64,000 nt of DNA. It comes from Streptomyces sp. Je 1-332. GTDB lineage: Bacteria > Actinomycetota > Actinomycetes > Streptomycetales > Streptomycetaceae. Each line of letters begins with the position of its first letter. Position 1 is the stretch's first letter. The stretch lies in the NCBI RefSeq assembly GCF_040730185.1, contig NZ_CP160402.1, forward strand, positions 3,534,001 through 3,598,000. The letters run 5' to 3'. Both the position numbers and the translations under genes were made by a program. Positions 35,516 to 43,441 of the stretch are shown here, in pieces. The notes under the pieces were generated by a model, which did not search any database, was not told the DNA's origin, and saw nothing but the letters and a program-made list of their open reading frames with translations.

Positions 35516-36163
35516 ATGACAGGACAGGTACGTACCGTCGACGGCCGCGTGGCCGGTCGGCGAGGTCAGGCGACGCGTCAGAAGCTGCTCGACTGCCTCA
35601 GCGAGATGCTCAGCTCCTCGCCCTACCGGGACGTCAAAGTCATCGACGTCGCCCGGAAGGCGGGGACTTCACCCGCGACCTTCTATCAGTACTTCCCCGA
35701 CGTGGAAGGCGCCGTCCTTGAGATCGCCGAGCAAATGGCGGCCGAGGGAGCGGAGTTGACCCAGCTCCTCGACGGCCGCTCCTGGGTCGGCAAGGCGGGG
35801 TGGCAGACCGCACAGGAGCTGGTCGACGGCTTCCTCGACTTCTGGCGCAAGAACGACGCGATCCTCCGGGTCGTCGATCTGGGCGCCGCGGAGGGCGACA
35901 AGCGCTTCTACAAGATCCGCATGAAGATCCTGAACTCGGTCAACAACTCCCTTACGGACACGGTCAAGGAGCTCCAGGCCAAGGGCAAGGTCGACAAGGA
36001 CGTCAGCCCGGCGGCGATGGCCGGCTCCCTGGTGGCCATGCTCGCCGCGGTCGCCTCGCACCAGCGGGGCTTCCAGAGCTGGGGCGTCAAGCAGGCCGAA
36101 CTGAAGCCCAATCTCGCCCTGTTGGTGCATCTGGGCGTCACAGGCAAGAAGCCGACGAAGTAG
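35516..36163 (+). CDS. TetR-family regulator, candidate controller of the CTGACG-N3-CGTCAG sites
   Basis: 215 residues. Basic N-terminus GRVAGRRGQATRQKLLDCLSEMLSSSPYRDVKVIDVARKAGTSPATFYQYFPDVEGAVLEIAEQM is the DNA-binding domain (about 10-75); recognition helix SPATFYQYF. The rest is a helical ligand pocket. It is the only TetR gene in the window without an obvious private operator, sits inside the span of regulon sites, and has a degenerate site at its start. The link is inference. A regulator coded elsewhere is equally possible. Convergent with an F420-type gene across a hairpin. Confidence 0.88.
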   Translation: MTGQVRTVDGRVAGRRGQATRQKLLDCLSEMLSSSPYRDVKVIDVARKAGTSPATFYQYFPDVEGAVLEIAEQMAAEGAELTQLLDGRSWVGKAGWQTAQELVDGFLDFWRKNDAILRVVDLGAAEGDKRFYKIRMKILNSVNNSLTDTVKELQAKGKVDKDVSPAAMAGSLVAMLAAVASHQRGFQSWGVKQAELKPNLALLVHLGVTGKKPTK

Positions 36164-36201
36164 CCCCTGCGGGGCTCCCGTCCTTTTGTCCTGTCAGCCT
36201 C

Positions 36202-36231
36202 AGCGGCGGATCACTTTTGTGGTCCGCCGCT
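36202..36231. terminator. Bidirectional terminator
   Basis: AGCGGCGGATCA (36202-36213) pairs with TGGTCCGCCGCT (36220-36231) with one G-T wobble and a 6-base CTTTTG loop. It lies between the convergent tetR and nitroreductase-like genes and can serve both. Confidence 0.75.
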
Positions 36232-36256
36232 GTGGTCCCTGCCGGGCATCGCGGCA

Positions 36257-36730
36257 TCAACCGCGCCTCTCCAGGCGGAACAAGCGGATCTCCCGCTCCA
36301 CCCGGGATTGATACGTGGCATACGGCGGCCAGAAGGTCAGCGCCGCCTCCCAAGCCTTCTCCCGCTCCTCACCCCTCAACAGCCGTGCCCGTACCGGGAT
36401 GTCCTTGCCCTGCCAGCTGATGTCCGCGTCGGGGCCGGCCAGCAGATTGCCGGTCCAGGCGGGGTGCCCCGGGCGCCCGAAGTTGGAGCCGATCAGGATC
36501 CAACTCCCGGACTCCTCCGGCATACAGGCCAAGGGTGTGCGCCGCGGGACCCCGCTCTTGGCGCCACGCACCGTCAGGATCACGCCCGGCAGCATCTTCG
36601 CGCTGAGCAGCACCTTGCCGCGCGTGAGGCGGTGCACGGTGCGGTCCATCGCGGGTATGAAGCGCGGGGCGATCTTCGCGAAGGCCCGCGTGGACGACAC
36701 CTTCTGCATCAGGCGGACTCCGGGCGGCAT
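36257..36730 (-). CDS. Deazaflavin (F420)-dependent nitroreductase family protein
   Basis: 157 residues of the Ddn/FDOR-A split-barrel group: HRLTRGKVLLSAKMLPGVILTVRGAKSGVPRRTPLACMPEESGSWILIGSNFGRPGHPAWTGNLLAGPDADISWQGK is the family core, with GSNFGRPGHPAW the F420-binding loop. Such enzymes use F420H2 to reduce enones, quinones or nitro groups. Start and the ACAD stop share one base (TGATG), so it is the second gene of an ACAD-led operon in the regulon, another F420 tie in the window. Confidence 0.87.
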   Translation of the reverse strand: MPPGVRLMQKVSSTRAFAKIAPRFIPAMDRTVHRLTRGKVLLSAKMLPGVILTVRGAKSGVPRRTPLACMPEESGSWILIGSNFGRPGHPAWTGNLLAGPDADISWQGKDIPVRARLLRGEEREKAWEAALTFWPPYATYQSRVEREIRLFRLERRG

Positions 36731-37974
36731 CAGACGGCCACCGTCGGCTGCGCTTCGGGGGTGGGCGCCGTGGCCGCGCGGAACAGGTCGGCCCGTTCCG
36801 CCGCCCGCGCCCGCAGCCGGTGCACGGGCCCGAAGAGCAGTTCGTCGCTCGACGCGCGCTTGAAGTACAGATGCGCCTCGTGCTCCCAGGTGAACCCGAT
36901 GCCGCCGTGCAGCTGCACCGCCTCCGAAGCGGCGGTCCGCAGCGCGTCGAGCGACTGCGCGAGCGCGAGGCCCCCGGCCTGCTCGGAGGCCTGCCCCGCC
37001 ACCTGTCCGGAGCCCGTCCCGGTGGCCCAGGCCGCGTAGTAAGCGGCCGACCGCGCGGCCTGTACCTGGACGTACACGTCCGCGAGCCGGTGCTTGACCG
37101 CCTGGAAGGAGCCGATGGCCCGCCCGAACTGCTCGCGCTGCTTGACGTACTCGACGGTCCGTTCAAGGGCCCGGTCCGCGGCGCCCACGGCCTCCGCGGC
37201 GAGCACGGTCGCGGCGATGTCACCGACGGCGGCCAGCGCACCCGGCACATCGGCATCGTCAACGGCGCCCAGCAACTCGGCCTCCACATCCCGCAGTTCG
37301 ACGCGGGCCTGCGGCCGTGTCTCGTCGAGGGAGGTCTGCCGGGTCCGTACGAGTCCGGCGGCTCCCTCCGGCACGAGATAGAGGAGCGTACGGGAGCGGG
37401 CGAAGCCCCCGGTGTGTGCGGCCACCACGAGCAGCCCCGCGCTGTGCCCGTCCAGCACCTGTTCCGCCTGCCCGTAGAGCCGCCAGACCCCGTCGTCCGA
37501 GAGCTTGGCCTGCACGCCGCCCGCACGGCCGCCGCCCGACCAGTCGCCTACGTTGTCGCCGACCAGGCCGAGCGCGGTGGCGAGTCCGGTGCCGGGCACG
37601 GCGAGCGCGGCGGTGAGGCCGCCGGTGGCGATGCGGGGCAGGAGGTGCGACCGCTGCTCGTCGGTGCCGAGCCGGTGGAGGAGCGGGGCGACGAGCGCGG
37701 CCGTGGCGAAGAGGGGCGAGGGGGTCAGGGCGCGGCCGAGCTCCTCGCCGCTGAGCGCGAGCTCCGCCGGGCCGCACCCCACACCCCCGTACGACTCGGG
37801 GACGGCGATGCCGGGCAGGCCGAGCTGTTCGGCGAGGGCGGACCAGAGGGAGGCGTCGTATCCGGCGGGGGTGCGGACCGCGGCCTTCACCTCGTCCGGG
37901 CCGCAGCGTTTGGTGACGAGCTCACGAAGGGTGCGGCGGATCTCTTCCTGTTCCGCGGTGAAGGCGGCGTCCAT
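36730..37974 (-). CDS. Acyl-CoA dehydrogenase (partner-subunit type)
   Basis: 414 residues. MDAAFTAEQEEIRRTLRELVTKRCGPDEV begins the N-terminal helical domain; GYGGVGCGPAELALSGEELGRAL-like, YVKQREQFGRAIGSFQAVKHRLADVYVQ and AVQLHGGIGFTWEHEAHLYFKRA are the ACAD C-terminal marks. The HGGIGFTWE ending is characteristic of one subunit of the alpha2-beta2 ACADs of actinobacterial steroid side-chain breakdown (FadE28 type). No mate lies beside it; the ACAD at 51018 is a possible one. GGGGAGGAG ribosome site at 37974. Confidence 0.88.
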   Translation of the reverse strand: MDAAFTAEQEEIRRTLRELVTKRCGPDEVKAAVRTPAGYDASLWSALAEQLGLPGIAVPESYGGVGCGPAELALSGEELGRALTPSPLFATAALVAPLLHRLGTDEQRSHLLPRIATGGLTAALAVPGTGLATALGLVGDNVGDWSGGGRAGGVQAKLSDDGVWRLYGQAEQVLDGHSAGLLVVAAHTGGFARSRTLLYLVPEGAAGLVRTRQTSLDETRPQARVELRDVEAELLGAVDDADVPGALAAVGDIAATVLAAEAVGAADRALERTVEYVKQREQFGRAIGSFQAVKHRLADVYVQVQAARSAAYYAAWATGTGSGQVAGQASEQAGGLALAQSLDALRTAASEAVQLHGGIGFTWEHEAHLYFKRASSDELLFGPVHRLRARAAERADLFRAATAPTPEAQPTVAV

Positions 37975-38019
37975 CGGCGGGCTCCTCCCCGGGGTGGCGG
38001 CCATGCCCGCCACCCGAAT

Positions 38020-38117
38020 CTGACGGGCCGTCATGCTAAGACCGTGCCGACCAGATGCACAGGGCCACGACGCCATGTAACACCTCCCGGCGAAGCGCGC
38101 ACCTGATGTACCGTCAG
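38020..38117. promoter_or_regulatory. Two operators between ACAD and thiolase genes
   Basis: CTGACG-GGC-CGTCAT (38020-38034), 46 bases upstream of the ACAD start, and CTGATG-TAC-CGTCAG (38103-38117), ending 4 bases before the thiolase ATG at 38122. One mismatch each. Each divergent gene has its own copy. The second site so close to the ATG suggests a leaderless transcript. Confidence 0.7.
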
Positions 38118-38121
38118 ATTT

Positions 38122-39348
38122 ATGCCAACTCCCCTTCCCCACAGCGCTCCTGTGGCGTCGGCCGGTACGGGCGCGGCGGCCACCCGCCCGCGCAAGGTGG
38201 CCGTCGTCGGCATATCCCTGTCCGACTGCGGTCGCGTCGACGAGGCCACCCCCTACGCCCTGCACGCCCAGGCGGCCCGCCGCGCCCTGGCCGACTCGGG
38301 CCTGGGCCGCGACGTCATCGACGGCATCGCGTCGGCCGGCCTCGGCACGCTCGCCCCGGTCGAGGTCGCCGAGTATCTGGGCCTGAAGCCGCGCTGGGTC
38401 GACTCCACCTCCGTGGGCGGCTCCACCTGGGAGGTCATGGCGGCCCACGCGGCGGACGCGATCGCCGCCGGGCGCGCGAACGCCGTGCTCCTCGTCTACG
38501 GCTCGACGGCGAGGGCGGACATCAAGGCCGGGCGGCGCACGTCGAACCTGTCCTTCGGCGCGCGCGGCCCCCTCCAGTTCGAGGTCCCGTACGGGCACTC
38601 CCTGATCGCCAAGTACGCGATGGCCGCGCGCCGCCACATGCACGAGTACGGCACGACGCTCGAACAGCTCGCCTCGGTGGCCGTCCAGGCACGGGCGAAC
38701 GCGGCGACGAACCCCGACGCGATGTACCGCGACCCGATCACGGTCGACGAGGTACTCGGCGGCCCGATGATCGCGGACCCGTTCACCAAGCTGCACTGCT
38801 GCATCCGTTCCGACGGCGGCTGCGCGGTGCTCCTCGCGGCGGAGGAGTACGTGGCCGACTGTGCCTCGGCCCCCGTGTGGGTGCTCGGCGCCGGCGAGCA
38901 CGTCTCGCACACGACGATGTCGGAATGGGACGACTTCACGGTCTCCCCGGCGGCGGTGAGCGGACGCCTCGCCTTCGAACGGGCCGGGGTACGCCCCGAG
39001 GACGTGGACATCGCGCAGATCTACGACGCCTTCACCTACATGACGCTGGTGACGCTGGAGGACCTGGGGTTCTGCGCGAAGGGTGAGGGGGGCGCGTTCG
39101 TGGAGAAGGGCCGCCTGCTGCGGGACGGCGAACTGCCGACGAACACGGACGGCGGCGGTCTCTCCGCCCAACACCCGGGCATGCGAGGCCTGTTCCTCCT
39201 GGTGGAGGCCGTACGGCAACTACGCGGAGAGGCGGGCGAGGGCCGCCAGGTACGGAAGGCGGGGGGCAGCCTGCCGGAGGTGGCGGTGGCTTCGGGGACG
39301 GGCGGGTGGTTCTGCTCTTCGGGGACGGTGGTGTTGGGGCGGGGGTAG
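38122..39348 (+). CDS. Thiolase-fold lipid-transfer protein 2
   Basis: 408 residues, same superfamily as the gene at 30150: RKVAVVGISLSDCGRVDEATPYALHAQAARRAL, VDSTSVGGSTWEVMAAHAADAIAAGRANAVLLVYGSTARADI, MAARRHMHEYGTTLEQLA, DIAQIYDAFTYMTLVTLEDLGFCAKGEGGAF and NTDGGGLSAQHPG. Closest in style to Ltp3/Ltp4 of the mycobacterial cholesterol region. The likely DUF35 partner is not adjacent but at 41144, under the same motif. No ribosome site before the ATG and an operator ends at 38117, suggesting leaderless translation. Confidence 0.85.
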   Translation: MPTPLPHSAPVASAGTGAAATRPRKVAVVGISLSDCGRVDEATPYALHAQAARRALADSGLGRDVIDGIASAGLGTLAPVEVAEYLGLKPRWVDSTSVGGSTWEVMAAHAADAIAAGRANAVLLVYGSTARADIKAGRRTSNLSFGARGPLQFEVPYGHSLIAKYAMAARRHMHEYGTTLEQLASVAVQARANAATNPDAMYRDPITVDEVLGGPMIADPFTKLHCCIRSDGGCAVLLAAEEYVADCASAPVWVLGAGEHVSHTTMSEWDDFTVSPAAVSGRLAFERAGVRPEDVDIAQIYDAFTYMTLVTLEDLGFCAKGEGGAFVEKGRLLRDGELPTNTDGGGLSAQHPGMRGLFLLVEAVRQLRGEAGEGRQVRKAGGSLPEVAVASGTGGWFCSSGTVVLGRG

Positions 39349-39444
39349 GGGGATTGCTGCGGGGTGCGGTCCTGCGGGGGTCGCCCTCGCCCCAGGCTTG
39401 GACCGCTCACGTGGATTCGCCGAGCCCTCCCGTAGATTCGCCGG

Positions 39445-40128
39445 ATGGACGACACCGACAGGCCCGATGACATCGCCCACGGCCGCGCCCTCCTCCGCTC
39501 CCTCCGTGTCTGGGACACCGAACTGCCCCCGTTCGAAACGGAGACCGCCCCCGCCGACCCGCTGCCTCTCTTCTGGCAGTGGTTCGTGGACGTGGCCGAG
39601 GCGGGGCAGGTGGAGCCGCACACGATGACGCTGGCCACGGCGGACGAGTCGGGCCGCCCGGACGTACGGACGCTGATGCTGCACGACGCGGACACCGACG
39701 GCTGGCACTTCGGCTCGCACACGGGCAGCGCCAAGGGCCGCCAGCTCGCCGCGCGCCCGGAGGCCGCGCTCGGGTTCTACTGGCCGGTCCAGGGCCGCCA
39801 GGTCCGGGTGCGCGGCCGGGTCACGGCGGCGAGCGCCACCGCGAGCCGCGCCGACCTCGCACGTCGTTCACCAGGGGCACTGGCGTCGGCGCTGGTCGGC
39901 AGGCAGAGCGAGGTCCTGCCGTCGTACGGGGACCTGGTGGCCGCGAGCCAGGCCGCGTGGGAGCACGCGCAGGCGGAGCCGGACGCACCGGCGCCGAGCT
40001 GGACGCTGTACGTGCTCGAACCGGTGGAGGTCGAGTTCTTCCAGGGGGACGCGCGGCGCAGGCACGTGCGGCTGCGGTACCGCAGGCAGACGGACGGAAG
40101 CTGGCTCAAGGAGCTGCTGTGGCCGTGA
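39445..40128 (+). CDS. Pyridoxamine 5'-phosphate oxidase-type FMN flavoprotein
   Basis: 227 residues, split-barrel PNPOx: PLPLFWQWFVDVAEAGQVEPHTMTLATADESGRPDVRTLMLHDADTDGWHFGSHTGSAKGRQLAARPEAALGFYWPVQGRQVRVRGRV and the C-terminal dimerisation segment HVRLRYRRQTDGSWLKELLWP follow PdxH order. It may oxidise PNP/PMP to PLP, though some actinobacterial members are not PdxH. No regulon site precedes it and its link to neighbours is unclear. Confidence 0.8.
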   Translation: MDDTDRPDDIAHGRALLRSLRVWDTELPPFETETAPADPLPLFWQWFVDVAEAGQVEPHTMTLATADESGRPDVRTLMLHDADTDGWHFGSHTGSAKGRQLAARPEAALGFYWPVQGRQVRVRGRVTAASATASRADLARRSPGALASALVGRQSEVLPSYGDLVAASQAAWEHAQAEPDAPAPSWTLYVLEPVEVEFFQGDARRRHVRLRYRRQTDGSWLKELLWP

Positions 40129-40167
40129 GGGACCCGGCCCGCACGAGCGTCCAGGGGTGAAGCGCTG

Positions 40168-41064
40168 CTAGGTGAAGCTGTACTGCGTGAAGTCCCGCAC
40201 CGGGCGGAACCCGAGCCGCTGATACAGCGCGTTGCTCGTGGGGTTGTCGAGGTCGGTGAAGAGCAGCACCTCGTCCGCGCCCGCCGCGACCGCGGCGCCG
40301 CTCACGGCGGCGGTGACCGCGCCCGCGTAACCGCGCCCGCGCAGGTGGGCCGGGGTGTAGACGGGGGCGATCCTGACCTGGCCCGCGACCCGGCGGGTAT
40401 TGCCCGCCATGGCGACGGGCGTGCCGTCGGGCGCTTCCCAGAGGGTGACGCCCCCGTAGGCGAGGCGGGCGTCGGCCCATGCGCCGGCGTCCATCGCGGG
40501 CTTCTCCCCTATGGCCTCGTGGAACTCACCGTGCCAGAGCACGAGCAGCGCCCGGTCGCCGCCGGTGGCGACGCGCGCGCCACCCGCCGGTGCGGGCACG
40601 GGCGGGGTGAGGGTGCCGAGGCGGTACAACCGCTGGGCGTAGTGGACGACGGGGGTGGCGTGCGTCCGCCGCTGCCAGGCCGCCGAGAACGCGGCCGCGG
40701 TGGCGCTCTCGGCCGCGACCCCGGCAGGCGCGAGGCCCGCGTCGGCGAGCACTTCGGCGAGTTCGTCGGCCGCGGCGGCGATCGCGTGGGCGTCGGCGTC
40801 GGCGAGCGGGCTGAGGGTGGGCAGGTGCGGCGGGGTCCACACAAAGGCACCGCTCACGGCGCCGTCACCGTCGGCACGGATTCCGAAGAGGGGGTCTTCC
40901 TTCCCGTACACGTGCAGCCCACGCGTACGGAGCATGTCGGTGACGCTGAGCAGCGCGGTGTGCAGGGCGGGCGCCGAGTGCAGGAAGGCCGCGGCGCGCG
41001 AGTGGAACTCGTCGAGGTCGGAGGTCAACCGCCAGACAGCCGCATGCGCACTTGGGGAGGCCAT
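40168..41064 (-). CDS. GNAT-family N-acetyltransferase
   Basis: 298 residues. C-terminal GNAT domain with RIAPVYTPAHLRGRGYAGAVTAAVSGAAVAAGADEVLLFTDLDNPTSNALYQRLGFRPV, that is acetyl-CoA binding motif A (RGRGYA) and motif B. An N-terminal degenerate GNAT half precedes it, as in two-domain acetyltransferases. The ATG at 41064 (MASPSAH) has GGGAGA upstream. Substrate unknown; it looks incidental to the catabolic set. Confidence 0.8.
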   Translation of the reverse strand: MASPSAHAAVWRLTSDLDEFHSRAAAFLHSAPALHTALLSVTDMLRTRGLHVYGKEDPLFGIRADGDGAVSGAFVWTPPHLPTLSPLADADAHAIAAAADELAEVLADAGLAPAGVAAESATAAAFSAAWQRRTHATPVVHYAQRLYRLGTLTPPVPAPAGGARVATGGDRALLVLWHGEFHEAIGEKPAMDAGAWADARLAYGGVTLWEAPDGTPVAMAGNTRRVAGQVRIAPVYTPAHLRGRGYAGAVTAAVSGAAVAAGADEVLLFTDLDNPTSNALYQRLGFRPVRDFTQYSFT

Positions 41065-41143
41065 GGACCATGATCTCCCTGGCCGCGGGCCCGACGGAAG
41101 TGAATTACGCGGCATGCAGCAGCAGGCAGTACACCCCCCGTGG

Positions 41144-41602
41144 CTACGGGGCGGCCCGCGGCCGGAACACAGGGACCACCGTCCCCTCCCCCACATCCCG
41201 GAACCGCACCTCCAGCGCCATCCCGATCCGCAGCTCGCCCTCCGCGCAGTCGACGATCTCCGTCATCATGCGCGGGCCTTCGGCGAGATCGACGACCGCG
41301 GCGACGTACGGGACGCGGGCGCCGAACGGCGGCAGGTCGTTCCGGTGCACCACTGACCAGGTGTAGAGCGTGGCGTGGCCGCTCGCCCGCTGCCAGGCGA
41401 CGTCCTCGCTCCAGCAGTGGGGGCAGAACTCGCGTGGGTAGTGGTGCGCCTTGCCGCATCGCCCGCAGCTACGGATCAGCAGCTGACCTTCGGCCGCCGC
41501 GTCCCAGTAGGGGCGGGTGAAGGCGTCGGCCTCGGGGAGGTCGAAGCGCGGGCTCGCGGAACTCGAAGTACTCACAAGGACGGCCCCGTTTCCTGACGCC
41601 AC
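41144..41602 (-). CDS. Zn-ribbon/OB-fold DUF35 protein 2
   Basis: 152 residues. Zinc ribbon C46-x2-C49...C60-x2-C63 (CGRC, CPHC), then an OB-fold: GHATLYTWSVVHRNDLPPFGARVPYVAAVVDLAEGPRMMTEIV and LEVRFRDVGEGTVVPVF. Probable partner of the thiolase at 38122, from which it is separated by two unrelated genes. GTG start at 41602; an in-frame GTG at 41575 is possible. A perfect regulon operator lies 13 bases upstream. Confidence 0.87.
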   Translation of the reverse strand: MASGNGAVLVSTSSSASPRFDLPEADAFTRPYWDAAAEGQLLIRSCGRCGKAHHYPREFCPHCWSEDVAWQRASGHATLYTWSVVHRNDLPPFGARVPYVAAVVDLAEGPRMMTEIVDCAEGELRIGMALEVRFRDVGEGTVVPVFRPRAAP

Positions 41603-41615
41603 ACCACAACCACTT

Positions 41616-41630
41616 CTGACGGTACGTCAG
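41616..41630. promoter_or_regulatory. Perfect operator upstream of DUF35 protein 2
   Basis: CTGACG-GTA-CGTCAG, all arm bases conserved, centre identical to the site at 16526. An extra left half CTGACG occurs at 41593-41598 inside the start region. Confidence 0.75.
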
Positions 41631-41649
41631 TTCACCGCATGCGCGGCGC

Positions 41650-41703
41650 ACACGCAAGACCCGAAAGACACGCAAGACACGCAAGACACGCAAGACACGC
41701 ACC
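41650..41703 (+). repeat. Nine-base tandem repeat, six units
   Basis: Units of ACACGCAAG beginning at 41650, 41659, 41668, 41677, 41686 and 41695; four are exact, unit 2 and the last are variants. Lies in the gap between the DUF35 gene and the flavin monooxygenase gene, outside any credible coding region. Confidence 0.85.
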
Positions 41704-41892
41704 CAAAGCAACGCGCACAGGGAGGTGTACGAGTAGGAGGCGTACGCAGGAGGGCGGATGCCGCACAGGGTCCGCCGACGTGGCGCGCAACCCACGGACG
41801 AAGGGCGCGCCGCGCATACCCGTGATCAATTCGCAACCGGTTTGGGGCTTGACCGTCCCCCATCAAGTGATCGCGTGATTACTCTCAGGTTC

Positions 41893-43068
41893 ATGGCCGA
41901 CACCACTCCCCCACAAGCGCCACAGCAAGACCGTCCTGTGTACGTCGTCGGCGGTGGACCCGGCGGGCTCTCCGTCGCGGCGGCGCTGCGTGCCCGCGGC
42001 GTACGCGCGGTCGTGCTCGAGAAGTCCGACCGGGTCGGCGCCTCCTGGCGCTCGCACTACGACCGCCTGCACCTGCACACGACGCGCCGCCTCTCCGCCC
42101 TGCCGGGGCTCGCGATACCGCGCTCCTTCGGTCGCTGGGTGTCACGTGACAACGTGCTCCGCTACCTGGAGAAGTACGCCGAGTTCCACCAGCTGGAGAT
42201 CGTCACCGGCGTCGAGGTGTCCCGCCTGGAGCGTACGGCCGACGGCGCCGGCTGGCTGCTGCACGCCACCGGCGGGCGGGAGTTGACCGGCAGCGCGGTG
42301 GTGATCGCCACCGGGTACAACCACACGCCCCACCTGCCGGACTGGCCCGGCCGCGACACGTACACGGGCGAACTCGTGCACGCGAGCGCCTACCGCGACC
42401 CGAGCCCGTACGAGGGCAAGGACGTCCTGGTCGTGGGCGTCGGCAACACCGGCGCCGAGATCGCCGTCGACCTCGCCGCGGGCGGCGCGGCCCGCGTCCG
42501 CCTCGCGGTGCGCACCGCGCCGCACATCGTCCGCCGCTCCACCGCGGGCTGGCCCGCGCAGCGCACGGGCATCCTGTGCCGCAGGCTGCCCGTCGCGCTC
42601 GTGGACCGTCTCGCGGGCCCGATCGCCAGGGTGAGCGTCCCCGACCTGACGGCGAAGGGGCTGCCCCGCCCGGCCACCGGCCTGTACTCGCGCGTCAAGC
42701 AGGGGGCGATCCCGGTCCAGGACGTGGGCCTCATCGACGCGGTGCGCAAGGGCAAGGTCGAACCGGTCGCGGCCGTCGACTCCTTCGAGGACGGCAAGGT
42801 CGTCCTGGCCGACGGCACCCGGATCGCCCCCGAGGCGGTCATCGCGGCCACGGGCTACCGCCGCGCACTGGAACCGCTCCTCGGCGACCTGGGCGTACTG
42901 AACGCAAAGGGCACCCCGCTGACCCGCGGCCCCCGCACCACGAAGTCGGCCCCCGACCTCTACTTCACCGGCTTCACGAACCCCATCAGCGGAATGCTGC
43001 GTGAAATGGCCCTGGACGCAGAAAAGATCGCAAAGGCCATAACGAAATCCCACCCAACACCCCGCTGA
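41893..43068 (+). CDS. FAD/NADPH flavin-containing monooxygenase
   Basis: 391 residues. FAD Rossmann motif VVGGGPGGLSVAAAL near residue 19, second dinucleotide motif VVGVGNTGAEIAVDL near 180, and between them YTGELVHASAY, the FMO identifying motif (F/Y)xGxxxHxxxY. Ends with the ATG motif IAATGYR and YFTGFTNPISG. Oxidises amines, sulfides or ketones (Baeyer-Villiger) in relatives; substrate unknown. Weak CAGGTT ribosome site. A repeat-rich spacer follows. Confidence 0.87.
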   Translation: MADTTPPQAPQQDRPVYVVGGGPGGLSVAAALRARGVRAVVLEKSDRVGASWRSHYDRLHLHTTRRLSALPGLAIPRSFGRWVSRDNVLRYLEKYAEFHQLEIVTGVEVSRLERTADGAGWLLHATGGRELTGSAVVIATGYNHTPHLPDWPGRDTYTGELVHASAYRDPSPYEGKDVLVVGVGNTGAEIAVDLAAGGAARVRLAVRTAPHIVRRSTAGWPAQRTGILCRRLPVALVDRLAGPIARVSVPDLTAKGLPRPATGLYSRVKQGAIPVQDVGLIDAVRKGKVEPVAAVDSFEDGKVVLADGTRIAPEAVIAATGYRRALEPLLGDLGVLNAKGTPLTRGPRTTKSAPDLYFTGFTNPISGMLREMALDAEKIAKAITKSHPTPR

Positions 43069-43106
43069 CAAGCCCCAAGCCCAGGCCCCGCAAGGGGCGC
43101 GAGCCC

Positions 43107-43232
43107 GGGCCCCGCAAGGGGCGCGGGGAACTGCGCGCTCAGCCAAGACAAGCCGGCAGACACTCGACGAACGCACAGCCCCCAAGGGGCGCGAGGAACT
43201 GCGCGCCCAGCCAAGGCAAGCCAGCAGACACC
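43107..43232 (+). repeat. Two tandem copies of the GGGGCGCGGGGAACTGCGCG dispersed repeat
   Basis: Copies at 43107-43164 and 43177-43232 share the core plus (A)GCCAAG(A/G)CAAGCC(G/A)GCAGACAC. A shorter fragment precedes at 43084. Same family as 31301-31344. Confidence 0.8.
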
Positions 43233-43291
43233 ACACACCCCAACACCCCCAAAAACGCCCGTGGCCGGTACTACACCCTCCCGAAACCCCA

Positions 43292-43305
43292 CCCCCCGAA
43301 GGGGG
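43292..43305 (+). terminator. Short GC hairpin
   Basis: CCCCC-CGAA-GGGGG, 5-base stem with a stable tetraloop, about 220 bases after the monooxygenase stop. Weak candidate terminator. Confidence 0.4.
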
Positions 43306-43368
43306 AGTAACCCCCCGGGCCCCCCGGGTACTGCTAAAGGGCCGCCCCCACTTCGTGCAGCACTGTTC

Positions 43369-43407
43369 CTGACACAGCGTCAGTTCAGTAATCTGACTAT
43401 GCGTCAG
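43369..43407. promoter_or_regulatory. Operator pair upstream of the acyl-CoA synthetase
   Basis: CTGACA-CAG-CGTCAG (43369-43383) and CTGACT-ATG-CGTCAG (43393-43407), centres 24 bases apart, one mismatch each, the mismatch in both at the innermost left-arm base. The second ends 34 bases before the ATG at 43442. Confidence 0.72.
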
Positions 43408-43441
43408 TTGGAGTTGCTGTCACACAGGAGCGGGCGGACCG

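Larger units (their letters stand above)
43069..43441. other. Repeat-rich spacer before the acyl-CoA synthetase gene
   Basis: 373 bases with no gene. From left to right: a partial and two full copies of the GGGGCGCGGGGAACTGCGCG repeat family (from 43084), a C/A-rich run, the small hairpin at 43292-43305, and two regulon operators at 43369-43407. Confidence 0.7.
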
